Notes under the pieces: model-generated
Seen by the model: the letters and a program-made list of their open reading frames with translations, nothing else
Told to the model about the DNA's origin: nothing
Databases searched by the model: none
NCBI RefSeq assembly: GCF_003726035.1
Contig: NZ_QICD01000010.1
Location: 21,357-85,356, forward strand
Length of the DNA: 64,000 bases
Source: Paraeggerthella hongkongensis
Lineage (GTDB): Bacteria > Actinomycetota > Coriobacteriia > Coriobacteriales > Eggerthellaceae
Direction of reading: 5' to 3'
Shown: positions 26,035 through 36,757 of the stretch, one piece after another
Numbering within the stretch: the first letter of the stretch is position 1
Layout of the letters: each line of letters begins with the position of its first letter
Position numbers and translations under genes: made by a program

Positions 26035-26885
26035 GCAGCGGTTTCGACTCGTTCTCGCTCGCGTTGTTCACGTCGCTCGCCCCTGCGGGCGTTGTTGCGT
26101 TCATCGTGCTGGCATGCGCAAGGCTGGGCACACGAAACCACGACGCCGCCGTGCGCATCGATCGCATGATCGCGCTCCCCTTCTCCGTGGCGCTTGTTGG
26201 GTTCATCGCCTCGGCAACGCACCTGGGAACGCCGGCGAACGCGCTGCACGTGTTTTCCGGCATCGGACGGTCGCCGCTGTCGAACGAAGTGCTCTCGGCT
26301 GTGGCATTCTTGTTTCTTGTGGGATCCTACTGGATGACGGCGTTCAAGCAGCGCTTCCCCGACGCCGTGGCAAAGCCATGGCTTGCGCTTTCGTGCGTTG
26401 CCGGCGTCGTGTTGATAACGGCCACGTCCACCGCGTACTCCGTGCACACGGTTCCCACCTGGGACACGCCGTACTCGCCGGCGAACCTGGTGCTTTCCGC
26501 CCTGTTGGCCGGGCCCATTCTGGGAATGCTGTTCCTGGAGATTGCGCGCGCCAGGATCTTCCGCCTGGAAATCGGCTTGCTGGCTGCGGCCTGCCTGGCC
26601 TTGATCGTTGGCACCGTGGTGCTGGCCATGCATGACGCCAGCCTATCGCTTGTAGCCAACAACGAGATTGCCGCCACTTCCCTGGCGCCGCGATATCCAG
26701 CGGCCATAGCGGCGCATCTGGTCCTTGGCATTGCAGGCGTGGCGGCTGCCGGCCTCTCGCTGCGCCGAGGCCAAGCTGCGCGGCTCACCCTCATCCTGCG
26801 CACGGCGGCGAGCGTCCTGGCGCTGGCCGCCGTGCTGGTGACGCGCATCGTGTTCTACAATCTGCACATGACCGTCGGGTTTTAA
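26031..26885 (+). CDS. dmsC: DmsC-like membrane anchor subunit
   Basis: A 284-residue integral membrane protein with eight hydrophobic segments. It should anchor the reductase and oxidise menaquinol. Features resembling DmsC include the N-terminal SLALFTSLAPAGVVAF, the FIASATHLGTPANALHVFSG segment (conserved HLG region) with GRSPLSNEVL after it, and a C-terminal TRIVFYNLHMTVGF. It begins inside the stop codon of the second ferredoxin gene. The operon ends with a hairpin at 26993-27020. Confidence 0.9.
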   Translation: MSSGFDSFSLALFTSLAPAGVVAFIVLACARLGTRNHDAAVRIDRMIALPFSVALVGFIASATHLGTPANALHVFSGIGRSPLSNEVLSAVAFLFLVGSYWMTAFKQRFPDAVAKPWLALSCVAGVVLITATSTAYSVHTVPTWDTPYSPANLVLSALLAGPILGMLFLEIARARIFRLEIGLLAAACLALIVGTVVLAMHDASLSLVANNEIAATSLAPRYPAAIAAHLVLGIAGVAAAGLSLRRGQAARLTLILRTAASVLALAAVLVTRIVFYNLHMTVGF

Positions 26886-26992
26886 GACGCCCGAGCCTAA
26901 ACGAAGGCGCGTTGTGAGCGTGGCGGAGATCCAGCCCGCACACAGGCCCGCTTGCGAAAGAGACGCGTCGGCGCAAGGCCACGCTGACGCGT

Positions 26993-27020
26993 GGACCGCC
27001 CTCAGGCGGTCCAACTTCTT
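26993..27020 (+). terminator. Terminator of the dms-like operon
   Basis: An 8 bp GC stem (GGACCGCC/GGCGGTCC) with a CTCA loop followed by AACTTCTT, 107 bases after the dmsC stop. Confidence 0.65.
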
Positions 27021-27105
27021 GCCGCATCCCCTAACTCCGAAGAACCCCAAAACCCGCACCGCCTTCACGCCGAATCAGGCCGAGCGCACGCAAAAGCGCC
27101 GACCA

Positions 27106-27210
27106 CGAGCAAGGCCCCCGGTCGTGACCGGGGGCCTTGCTCGAGCGCGCGGGAGGGAGGCGGCTCGGGGGTCGTTCGATCGGGGAGCGGGGGCCGCGGC
27201 CGGCCCCCGC
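27106..27210 (-). terminator. Tandem hairpins after the second molybdo-enzyme operon
   Basis: Two hairpins follow the stop at 27217 on the minus strand. The first is a 9 bp GC stem (27187-27210). The second is a perfect 17 bp stem (27106-27122 paired with 27127-27143, core AAGGCCCCCGGT). They separate the two convergent reductase operons. Confidence 0.75.
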
Positions 27211-27216
27211 CCGGGG

Positions 27217-27834
27217 CTACGCCAGGTAGTAGACCGAGGGCTTCGTGCCCTCCTCTTCCAGCAAGCGCACCGTCTTGCGCCCCGCGATGGCGCGGGAGAC
27301 GTCGCTCTCGGGGTCGTCGAGGTCGCCCCAATGGCGGGCGCGGCCGGGGCACAGCTCCATGCAGGCGGGCACTTCGCCGCGGGCGACGCGGTTGCCGCAG
27401 AAGGTGCACTTCTCCACGGTGCCCGCCTGGTGCCGGGGGGCGTCGGCGTCGCCCAGGGGGAAGTCGACCGCGTAGGCCGGCTCATCCTCGTTCAGGGTGC
27501 GCACCTCGTACGGGCACGCCTTCACGCAGGAGCCGCACCCGATGCACTCGTCGGTGTTCTGCACCACGATCCCCGTCTCCTCGTCGCGGTACGTCGCGCC
27601 CGTGGGGCAAGCCGCCGCGCACGAGGGATTCTCGCAATGCTGGCAGCTCACGGGATAGTGGGCCATCGTCACGTCGGGGTAGGTGCCGCGCGCGGTGTCC
27701 GCGTGCTTGCCGCCGTCGGTGACCACGCGGTTCCACCACATGCCGTTGGGCAGGTTGTTGTTCGACTTGCAGGCCACCGCGCATGCGGTGCACCCGAAGC
27801 AGAGCTTGAGGTCGATAGCCATTCCGTAATGCAT
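27217..27834 (-). CDS. Four-cluster ferredoxin subunit of second molybdo-enzyme
   Basis: A 205-residue DmsB/NrfC-like subunit that passes electrons to the enzyme encoded 18 bp upstream. All four Cys motifs are canonical: CFGCTACAVAC, CQHCENPSCAAAC, CIGCGSCVKAC, and CTFC with 11 residues to CMELC. It lacks the C-terminal membrane helix seen in the ferredoxin at 2030, and no DmsC/NrfD gene follows, so the complex probably receives electrons from another membrane partner. Codon choice is markedly GC-richer than in the 5' half of its partner gene. Confidence 0.92.
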   Translation of the reverse strand: MHYGMAIDLKLCFGCTACAVACKSNNNLPNGMWWNRVVTDGGKHADTARGTYPDVTMAHYPVSCQHCENPSCAAACPTGATYRDEETGIVVQNTDECIGCGSCVKACPYEVRTLNEDEPAYAVDFPLGDADAPRHQAGTVEKCTFCGNRVARGEVPACMELCPGRARHWGDLDDPESDVSRAIAGRKTVRLLEEEGTKPSVYYLA

Positions 27835-27852
27835 GGTTCACGCGCCTCCTTT

Positions 27853-30297
27853 CTAGACGTTCGCCTTCTCCATGTCGATGAGGGCGTCGAAGTAGTAGCT
27901 GTTGGCGACCACGGGCGTGACGTTGTAGCCGATCAGGTCGCAGTAGAACCCGTCGACGAACTGGTCCTGGTCCCAGCCGTGGTCGATCACGATCATGCCG
28001 GGGCGGACGCCGTCGTTGAACATGGCGCGCAGCGTGCACGTGCCGCGGTCGTTGAACAGGCGGATGTAGTCGCCGTCGGCTATGCCGCGCGCCTCGCAGT
28101 CGGCCGGGTTGACCATGACGTAGGGCTCGGCCTCGAAGTCGAAGAACCACGGGATCTTGGTGTACTGCGTGTGCACCTTGAACTTGCTGCGCTCGGACGT
28201 GAACACGAAGGGGTACTTCTTCGCGAGCTCGTTGTCGCGCCAGCCCTCGATGGGCTGCTCCCAGTACGGCAGGCGCTCCTTCATGAAGTCGAGCTTCTGG
28301 CCGTAGTCGGTGTCGAGCGGGATGGACTCCTGGTAGAACTGCAAGCGGCCGGTGGGCGTAACCCAAACGCCGTCTTCGCCGTATACGTAGTTCTCCTGCG
28401 GCCAAGTAAGAACCGCGCCTTCCTTCTTCACGCGATCCCAGGTGAGGTCGATCGAACGGGCTACGTCATTGTCAAACACCGCGTTGTACAACTCATCAAG
28501 CGTCTTATAGTTCTTGTCCTGAAGACCCATCTTCTCGAAGAGCATTTTGAAGATCTCATAGTCGCTCTTGGATTCATACAAAGGCTCTGCCGCTTTTTGA
28601 TTGTAGAACACGTATTTCGTAGCTTCGCCCGAAGCGCTTTCGCACTCGAAGTAATGGCAGGCGGGCAGCACGATATCGGCATAGTTGACGGTCGAGTTCA
28701 TCACCACATCGGCAACCACCAGAAGCTCGACGTCCTTGAGGAACTCGCGCCACTTCACGCCGCCCACCTGCGTGCCGAACAGGTTGTGGTTCCAGATGTA
28801 GAGCGTCTTGATATTGATGTCGACGTCCCCGTACTTTCCCGACTCCATGCAATTGAGCAGCGCCGGGGAGTAGAACGTGTTGCTCTTCGGAGCGTCGGGA
28901 GGATTGGTGAGACCGTACGGCATCCACCCTCGTGCACTCTCGGCGGCGAAGGCGCCTTTGAAGCCCGTGCCGGGCTTGCCCAGCTGGCCGGCCATCATGG
29001 TCATAGTGAAAATGGCAGCGTACGTCGCAACGCCGTTCGTGTAATGGTCGAGCCCCAGGCCGGGCGCAACGGCAGAGGGGCCGTCCACCATCATATGGGC
29101 GAGCTCCCTGATCGTCTCGACCGGAACGTCGCAAATCTCCGAAGCCGATTCGGGCGTCCATTCGGCCACGCGCCCCAGCAGAAGATCGTAGGACGTGGTC
29201 ACCGCGATGCCCTCGACGTCGAACGACCCGCGAATGAGGGGCGCTGCGATTTCGGCGACGGATCCGAACGAGCCGTCGGCAGCGGCCACCACGAACAGGT
29301 CCTCCTTGGTGCCGGCCTCCGCCTTCCCCAGATCGCTCAGGCGCAGATACGTGCCGTCCTCGTCCTTCACCAGCAGAGGCGCCACCGTGTCGGACGCCAG
29401 GAACGCCTCGTCCACGAGGTTCTCGTTCACCAGCACGCTCATCATGCCGAACGCCAGAGCGCCGTCGGTGCCGGGATGCACCGGCACGAACAAGTCGGCC
29501 TTCGATGCGATGACATTGAACGTGGTGTCGATTACGACGAGTTTTGTACCGTGCTCCTGCTGAGCTCGCAAAATGTAATGCGTCATATGAGACGTGGACT
29601 CAGTTGGATTGTATCCCCAGATCAAGAGATTTTTCGTGTTGAACACGTCCTCCAACGCGCTCCCGCAGAAACGATTGCTGTAGCCTGCGGCTGCAGGTCC
29701 CGCGACGTACAGCGCCCGGTCCTGAGCGGGGTCGAGCAGCGTAGCGCCCATTAAGGAACGCAACAGCAAGCCATTGTGCGCATCGGGAGTGATGTTGCCC
29801 GAACCCTTCAGGAAGGCGTTCGCGCCGGGGCCGTGCTTTTCAGCGACCTCTTTCCACTTGTCGGTGATGGTCGTAATGGCCTCGTCCCAGCTGATCTGCT
29901 CCCACTTGCCCTCACCACGTTCTCCGACGCGCTTCATGGGGTGCTTGAGGCGGTTCTCGTCGTACACGCGCAAAACATGCGTGAGCCCGCGATTGCACAA
30001 CCTCGTCGTGTCGGGGTTCGATTGCTCGCGACGGGACGTCTTCACGATCTTGCCGTCGCGCACGTGAACGTTCATCTGGCAACCGGCACCGCAACCGCCT
30101 CGGCAAACGCCCGGATAAACAACTTCCTCAATGGGATTGCTCCCTTGACCGGAACCGTCGGTTCCTTGCTCCTTCGATGGGGAGCAACCGGCCACGAGCG
30201 CGCCCGAACCAGCGGCCACGGCAACCGCCGCCGATCCCTTGAGAAAGCTCCGCCTTCCAAAAGGCCTGTTGAAGCCAGGGGCTTTGTCTTCTCGCAT
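27853..30297 (-). CDS. Molybdopterin oxidoreductase catalytic subunit, Tat lipoprotein
   Basis: An 814-residue extracytoplasmic molybdo-enzyme. Twin arginines at 15-16 and Cys38 in LVAGC indicate Tat export with lipid anchoring. The iron-sulfur motif is C65-x3-C69-x3-C73-x27-C101. Cys211 in SNRFCGSALED sits where NapA-like enzymes place a Mo-ligating Cys (inference). Eggerthella catechol dehydroxylases belong to the same superfamily and also have a single ferredoxin partner and a divergent regulator, so that is one candidate role; the substrate cannot be assigned. ATG at 30297 is favoured over a GTG two codons earlier by the GGAGG spacing. It is divergent from a LysR regulator. GC content steps up sharply downstream of about 28420. 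Confidence 0.9.
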   Translation of the reverse strand: MREDKAPGFNRPFGRRSFLKGSAAVAVAAGSGALVAGCSPSKEQGTDGSGQGSNPIEEVVYPGVCRGGCGAGCQMNVHVRDGKIVKTSRREQSNPDTTRLCNRGLTHVLRVYDENRLKHPMKRVGERGEGKWEQISWDEAITTITDKWKEVAEKHGPGANAFLKGSGNITPDAHNGLLLRSLMGATLLDPAQDRALYVAGPAAAGYSNRFCGSALEDVFNTKNLLIWGYNPTESTSHMTHYILRAQQEHGTKLVVIDTTFNVIASKADLFVPVHPGTDGALAFGMMSVLVNENLVDEAFLASDTVAPLLVKDEDGTYLRLSDLGKAEAGTKEDLFVVAAADGSFGSVAEIAAPLIRGSFDVEGIAVTTSYDLLLGRVAEWTPESASEICDVPVETIRELAHMMVDGPSAVAPGLGLDHYTNGVATYAAIFTMTMMAGQLGKPGTGFKGAFAAESARGWMPYGLTNPPDAPKSNTFYSPALLNCMESGKYGDVDINIKTLYIWNHNLFGTQVGGVKWREFLKDVELLVVADVVMNSTVNYADIVLPACHYFECESASGEATKYVFYNQKAAEPLYESKSDYEIFKMLFEKMGLQDKNYKTLDELYNAVFDNDVARSIDLTWDRVKKEGAVLTWPQENYVYGEDGVWVTPTGRLQFYQESIPLDTDYGQKLDFMKERLPYWEQPIEGWRDNELAKKYPFVFTSERSKFKVHTQYTKIPWFFDFEAEPYVMVNPADCEARGIADGDYIRLFNDRGTCTLRAMFNDGVRPGMIVIDHGWDQDQFVDGFYCDLIGYNVTPVVANSYYFDALIDMEKANV

Positions 30298-30677
30298 GTA
30301 CACACCCTCCTTCTTCCTCGCTCAACCATGAAACAGAGATGCAAGCATCTGGCACGCCCACGGCGCGCAGCAACGGCAAGTACCGAAACGTATTCCACGT
30401 GCCGCATATTCTCTTTTCATCCCTGGTTCCCCCGTACACGCCAGCGATTCACTGACGTCGTCGTTATGATAGCTTGCTCGAGATGGGGTTTTGGATTCAT
30501 CATTTTGCAAGGTGATTTGCGCTTTTGAAGCGCGGGAAAGAAGTTTGATCGTCCGATGAGAAAACGTAATCAGACCATCCATTGGAATACCTTGCCCGCC
30601 TTTTACGATACAGCGAGAGCTATTGGGGTTTGCGTTTATAATTACGAGAAAAGCTAACAAAGGGGAGGTAGCTTTTC
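30298..30677. promoter_or_regulatory. Divergent region molybdo-enzyme / LysR, with a hairpin around the LysR ribosome-binding site
   Basis: A 380 bp AT-richer gap. A TATAAT box lies at about 30635-30640 upstream of the LysR gene. AAAAGCTA (30649-30656) and TAGCTTTT (30669-30676) form an 8 bp stem whose loop holds the GGGGAGG ribosome-binding site, directly before the ATG. LysR-type operators are likely but no single site is certain. Confidence 0.5.
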
Positions 30678-31589
30678 ATGAGAACCGAATTCCTCAGGGA
30701 ATTCGCCACTTTGGCGAACTATGGCAATTTCCATGCAGCGGCTGAGAAGCTCTTCATCTCTCAACCCACGCTCAGCAACCACATCAAAACGCTCGAGAAC
30801 GAATTGGGTTTCGAACTGTTCGACCGCTCGCGCAACAACGAGTTGACTGCTGCAGGCTCACTCTTGCTCGACGGAACGCAGGCAGCGCTCGCGAACATCG
30901 ATGCAGCCGTCGAGGCTTGCCATCGATTGCTCGAAGAAGAGGGGAATGCCTATCCGCCCGTACGCCTCTCTGTCTTCGTTTCGCGAGACGAAATATACTC
31001 CGCTCTGGAAACACGCTGCCCCTATCCGTATCGCTACACGAAATACGAAATGGGAAAACCCCACCTTTACGACTTCGTGCAAAATGCCACCGACATCATG
31101 TGCACCTATCTGCTGGATCGTTTCCCAAGCTTAAAAAAAGAGGTGGAAGTCATGGGGCTTCACCATGCTCGGCTTGGTAAAGAACCCTGCTCGATTGCCA
31201 TGAAAAGCACCAACCCTCTTGCAGGGGAGGCGTTGACGAGGCAGCGTTTGCGCGGAGCGAAGATCGCCATCCTGAGCAGCGTTGAATTCGGATATTGGAA
31301 GTCGTTTCTGCTCGATGCGCTTGGATCCGACCTTGAGCTGGAATTTTTCCCTTTTCCCGTAGAAACGCCCGACAATCTGAGAGCCTTCGATCTCAAAGAC
31401 ATGCTCCTCGTCTCCCCAACCTGCATGATCAACGAGTTTTTCGCAAGTAGAAGCGACTGCGCCGTGCATGAAACCATCGACGGGGAAACCCTGTACATGC
31501 CCGAAAGCATCGTCTGGCGGCCGCGCGAGGACAACCCCAACATCGAGCACGTTGTCGAGCTTCTGCGCGACTGCATGAAAGACCAGTGA
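30678..31589 (+). CDS. LysR-family transcriptional regulator
   Basis: A 303-residue regulator with the N-terminal winged helix-turn-helix (FATLANYGNFHAAAEKLFIS, then QPTLSNHIKTLENELGFELF) and a C-terminal ligand-binding region (about residues 95-300). It is divergent from the molybdo-enzyme operon at 27217-30297 and probably activates it in response to the substrate. This differs from the membrane-LuxR regulators beside most other reductases in the window. The gene has fewer GC-rich codons than the housekeeping genes. It ends in a bidirectional terminator. Confidence 0.92.
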   Translation: MRTEFLREFATLANYGNFHAAAEKLFISQPTLSNHIKTLENELGFELFDRSRNNELTAAGSLLLDGTQAALANIDAAVEACHRLLEEEGNAYPPVRLSVFVSRDEIYSALETRCPYPYRYTKYEMGKPHLYDFVQNATDIMCTYLLDRFPSLKKEVEVMGLHHARLGKEPCSIAMKSTNPLAGEALTRQRLRGAKIAILSSVEFGYWKSFLLDALGSDLELEFFPFPVETPDNLRAFDLKDMLLVSPTCMINEFFASRSDCAVHETIDGETLYMPESIVWRPREDNPNIEHVVELLRDCMKDQ

Positions 31590-31590
31590 A

Positions 31591-31626
31591 AACGCGAAGA
31601 GGGGCGCTGATGCCCCTCTTCGCGTT
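31591..31626. terminator. Bidirectional terminator between LysR gene and mogA
   Basis: A perfect 15 bp stem (AACGCGAAGAGGGGC and its complement) around GCTGAT. It lies 1 base after the LysR stop and 21 bases after the convergent mogA stop. Confidence 0.85.
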
Positions 31627-31647
31627 TCTTGCGCCTTGGCAGCAGGT

Positions 31648-32127
31648 CTAGTGCCCGCCGCCCGCCATCATCTTCGCCGCATGCGGCAAAGCAGCCGCGA
31701 TGCCGTCCCAATTCTCGCGAGCGGCTTTTTCGCTACCGGGCAGGTTGATCACCAAATGACGGCCCCGCTGCATGCACAGCGCGCGGGACAGCATCGCATA
31801 CGGCGTGATGGCCAAGCTGTGCGCGCGCATAGCTTCGGCAATGCCCGGAACATTGCGCTCACACACGTCCATCGTGGCCTCCGGCGTCACATCGCGCAAA
31901 GAAAGGCCGCTTCCGCCGCAGGTCAAAACGATGTCGGCATCAAACTCGTCGCACGCATGCACGATGGCGGCCGAAATGTCCGCACGCTCGTCCTTCACTA
32001 CGACGTGGCTTTTGCACTCCCAGCCGTTATCGGCGATGAGCGCTTCGAGGGCCGCGCCGGCCGTGTCTTGCTTCAAGCTGCGCGTATCGGAGCACGTGAT
32101 AATAGCGAAGGTGATGTTTCGATCCAT
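31648..32127 (-). CDS. mogA: MogA/MoaB-family molybdopterin adenylyltransferase
   Basis: Activates molybdopterin by adenylation before Mo insertion. The 159-residue protein is a single MoCF-binding domain with ITCSDTRS near the start, a CGGSGLS motif (canonical TGGTG) followed by RDVTPEAT, and the LPGSEKAARENW region (canonical LPG). It lies downstream of moeA on the same strand with a structured repeat between them. Together they supply cofactor for the three molybdo-enzymes in this window. MoaB-type assignment is also possible. Confidence 0.9.
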   Translation of the reverse strand: MDRNITFAIITCSDTRSLKQDTAGAALEALIADNGWECKSHVVVKDERADISAAIVHACDEFDADIVLTCGGSGLSLRDVTPEATMDVCERNVPGIAEAMRAHSLAITPYAMLSRALCMQRGRHLVINLPGSEKAARENWDGIAAALPHAAKMMAGGGH

Positions 32128-32158
32128 GGTAAACCTTTCTCACCGGTTGGCGTAGTCA

Positions 32159-32318
32159 GTCAGCGAGAGGGGCTGGGGTGCGCCGAATTCGCGGGATCGC
32201 GGAGGCGAAGCGTACCTTGGGTACGCGAGCTTCCGGGAGCGCGCGAAGGCGGTGTGCACCGGCCCCTCGCAGCGTCGAGCCGCTCCGCCGTTCGGCAGAA
32301 CGGCGGAGCGACGGAGCC
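32159..32318 (-). repeat. Structured repeat/3'-UTR element, copy 2 (after moeA)
   Basis: About 160 bp starting at the moeA stop codon on the minus strand. A perfect 13 bp hairpin (32281-32310, arms CGCTCCGCCGTTC and complement) is followed by a branched region closed by GCGAGAGGGGC with GGCCCCTCGC. It also has an inner stem GCGTACC...GGTACGC. It aligns over its whole length with 6352-6503. Confidence 0.75.
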
Positions 32319-33575
32319 TTACAGGCAAACTTCCTCGTTGACGTCCAGCAAAATGCACTTGACCAGCGACCCTTCCGTACGCCCGTCCAAGCCTTCGGGA
32401 AGCACGACCATGCAATTGCTCCTTTGGATGGGCCCGAACAGCCCGGAACTCTGATTGCGAGCAGGTTCGACCACGTATTCCCCCGCTTCGTTTCTGGACA
32501 AAGTGGAGCGCAGGAAAATCCGACGTGGATCCCGCTTCTTGGCATCGCGCGTAAGCTTGGCCATCACGAACGGGCGCTCGAAGCACGTATAGCCCTGCAT
32601 TTTGCGCAGCGCAGGGCGAACGAGCATCTCGAAGCCCACGTAAGCAGCCGCCGGATTCCCCGGCAGGCCGAACACAGGCGTGCCGTTCACCAAGCCGAAC
32701 GTCTGCGCCTTGCCCGGGCGCATGTTCACCGTGGTCATCAGCAGGTCGCCCAGCTCCTCCACCACCGGCTTGATGAAATCGAAGTCGCCGTTCGACGCGC
32801 CGCCGCTGGTCACCACGAAATCGAAGTCACGCACCGCCGCGTTGATCGCCGCCGCCAAGGCCTCCTGCGTGTCTTCGACGATGGGCAGCACAACAGGCTC
32901 CGCGCCAGCCGCGCGCGCCGAGGCGGCCAAAGCATAGCTGTTCGAATTGCGGATCTTGCCCGCTGAAGGAGTCTGGGTTGGCTCCACCAGTTCGGACCCA
33001 ATGGCAATCACGGCCACGCGAGGGCGCCGATGAACCGGAGCCTCCACCACGCCGCATCCCGCAAGGAACCCGACACCGGCCGAATTGATGACCTCGCCGC
33101 ACTCGACTATCACTTCGCCAGCACGCGCCTCCTCGCCCGCTTCGCGCACGTTCGAGCGCACAGCGGTCGGCGCCGTGAAGGCAACGCGGCTGCCCGGCTT
33201 CCCATCACCCGTCACCACGCCCACGATCTCGTACTTCACCACGGAATCGACGGCATCGGGAATAGGGGCGCCGGTCATAATGCGCACGCATTGACCGGGC
33301 TCGATCCCCCCGTCGAACGTGTCGCCCGCCGCCACCTCGGCGATAACATCGAGTTCCACCGGAGATTCCGGACTCGCACCGGCAAGTTCGGCAGCCCGCA
33401 CCGCGAACCCGTCCATGGCAGAGTGAGCGAACGGAGAGATGTCGATATCGCTTTTCAGATCGGCCGCCGCAACCCTCCCTGCAGCTTCCAGAACGGGAAC
33501 CGTTTCCGCCGGCAGCGCCTCCACATGGGAAAGAACCAGATCGCGCGCTTCCTCAACCGAGATCATTTCAGGCAT
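32319..33575 (-). CDS. moeA: Molybdopterin molybdotransferase MoeA
   Basis: Inserts molybdate into adenylated molybdopterin to finish the Mo cofactor. The 418-residue protein begins with MPEMISVEEARDLVL and has the conserved DISPFAHSAMDGFAVRA loop, IMTGAPIPDAVDSVVKYE, the central MoCF domain (TSGGASNGDFDFIKPVVEELG; canonical GGVSVGDYD), FGLPGNPAAAYVGFE, and the C-terminal domain IV. The frame is open further upstream, but the ATG at 33575 has GGGAGG six bases before it. It lies upstream of mogA. Confidence 0.95.
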   Translation of the reverse strand: MPEMISVEEARDLVLSHVEALPAETVPVLEAAGRVAAADLKSDIDISPFAHSAMDGFAVRAAELAGASPESPVELDVIAEVAAGDTFDGGIEPGQCVRIMTGAPIPDAVDSVVKYEIVGVVTGDGKPGSRVAFTAPTAVRSNVREAGEEARAGEVIVECGEVINSAGVGFLAGCGVVEAPVHRRPRVAVIAIGSELVEPTQTPSAGKIRNSNSYALAASARAAGAEPVVLPIVEDTQEALAAAINAAVRDFDFVVTSGGASNGDFDFIKPVVEELGDLLMTTVNMRPGKAQTFGLVNGTPVFGLPGNPAAAYVGFEMLVRPALRKMQGYTCFERPFVMAKLTRDAKKRDPRRIFLRSTLSRNEAGEYVVEPARNQSSGLFGPIQRSNCMVVLPEGLDGRTEGSLVKCILLDVNEEVCL

Positions 33576-33767
33576 GAGCATCCTCCCTACCAGGCGCGTC
33601 GAACCCGCACGAAGACCGCGCACAGGAGTTCGGTGCAACCGCTTATTCACTAACGCATATTATAGCGCTTAGAGGATATAGAAAAGCGGCGCGATTCCGT
33701 CCTGATGACCGGTCTTTGAGCAATTCCAATCGACAGGCCAATCCCTGCTCGACGTGCACGCACGACA

Positions 33768-33791
33768 AAGGCCGCCCCGAAGGACGGCCTT
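33768..33791 (-). terminator. Terminator after eno
   Basis: On the minus strand a stem GGCCGTCC/GGGCGGCC with a TTCG loop is followed by TTTG, about 30 bases after the eno stop. Confidence 0.7.
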
Positions 33792-33818
33792 CCATCAACG
33801 CGGTATCGAACGCCTGGT

Positions 33819-36278
<2,460 letters not shown>

Positions 36279-36279
<1 letters not shown>

Positions 36280-36656
36280 CAACCCGCCTTCCTGTAAGGA
36301 TAGGTAAGCGGCCATTTCGCCTCATGGAAAGAAACGCACACCGTATGCACGGCGTCTCCCGCAAGGTACGCAGCAAGCTTGATATACACCTCGTGCTCTT
36401 CGAGGTACCTGCCAAAAACCCATAAGTCTCGAGGACGACCCCTGTCGTCTTGCAGGGGACCACTTGAGTAGTCGACCACATCAAGTTCCCGAACGGCTTT
36501 ATGCACGTCAACGCCACGGTAGCCAATTGCCTTCATGAAGATGCGAGTTTTGCTGCTCGGTTCGTTTGAGCCGGCCACACGAAAGCACTCGAGAGACGTG
36601 CGTCTTACCAGCGCCAGTACCGCCTCTATCTTCCACCGTTCGGCAATCTCCCCCAT
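36279..36656 (-). CDS. MqsR-like type II toxin (putative mRNA interferase)
   Basis: A 125-residue protein upstream of and overlapping the antitoxin gene by one base. The C-terminal half resembles MqsR: a DVVDYSSGPLQDD region, LWVFGRYLEEHEVYIKL and VCVSFHEAKWPLTYPYR, matching the order (acidic loop, W/F strand, VYxK strand, VSFxE strand) in E. coli MqsR, an RNase that cleaves mRNA. Residues 1-45 form a helical N-terminus slightly longer than in MqsR. Toxin-first gene order is the mqsRA order. GAGGTG precedes the ATG. Toxicity is inferred from family and context only. Confidence 0.82.
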
Positions 36657-36668
36657 AAGTCACCTCAA

Positions 36669-36731
36669 ATCACATCATTTGATGTGATGAGTATATCACA
36701 ATGCAACCTGTACTGCATCAAATGATGTGAT
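36669..36731 (-). promoter_or_regulatory. Toxin-antitoxin promoter with two palindromic operators
   Basis: Operator 1 (36669-36688) is a perfect ATCACATCA-N2-TGATGTGAT palindrome 13 bases upstream of the toxin start. Operator 2 (36712-36731) repeats one full half-site and a degenerate second half. Between them, on the minus strand, lies a TATACT box (about 36689-36694). This is the layout expected for autorepression by the HTH antitoxin. Confidence 0.75.
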
Positions 36732-36757
36732 TGGCGCATGAGAACGACTACGAACCC

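Noticed and set aside
26914..29754. A 946-codon open frame on the plus strand
   Set aside because: It is antisense to the second molybdo-enzyme operon and has no recognisable domain; a GC-rich codon-bias artefact.
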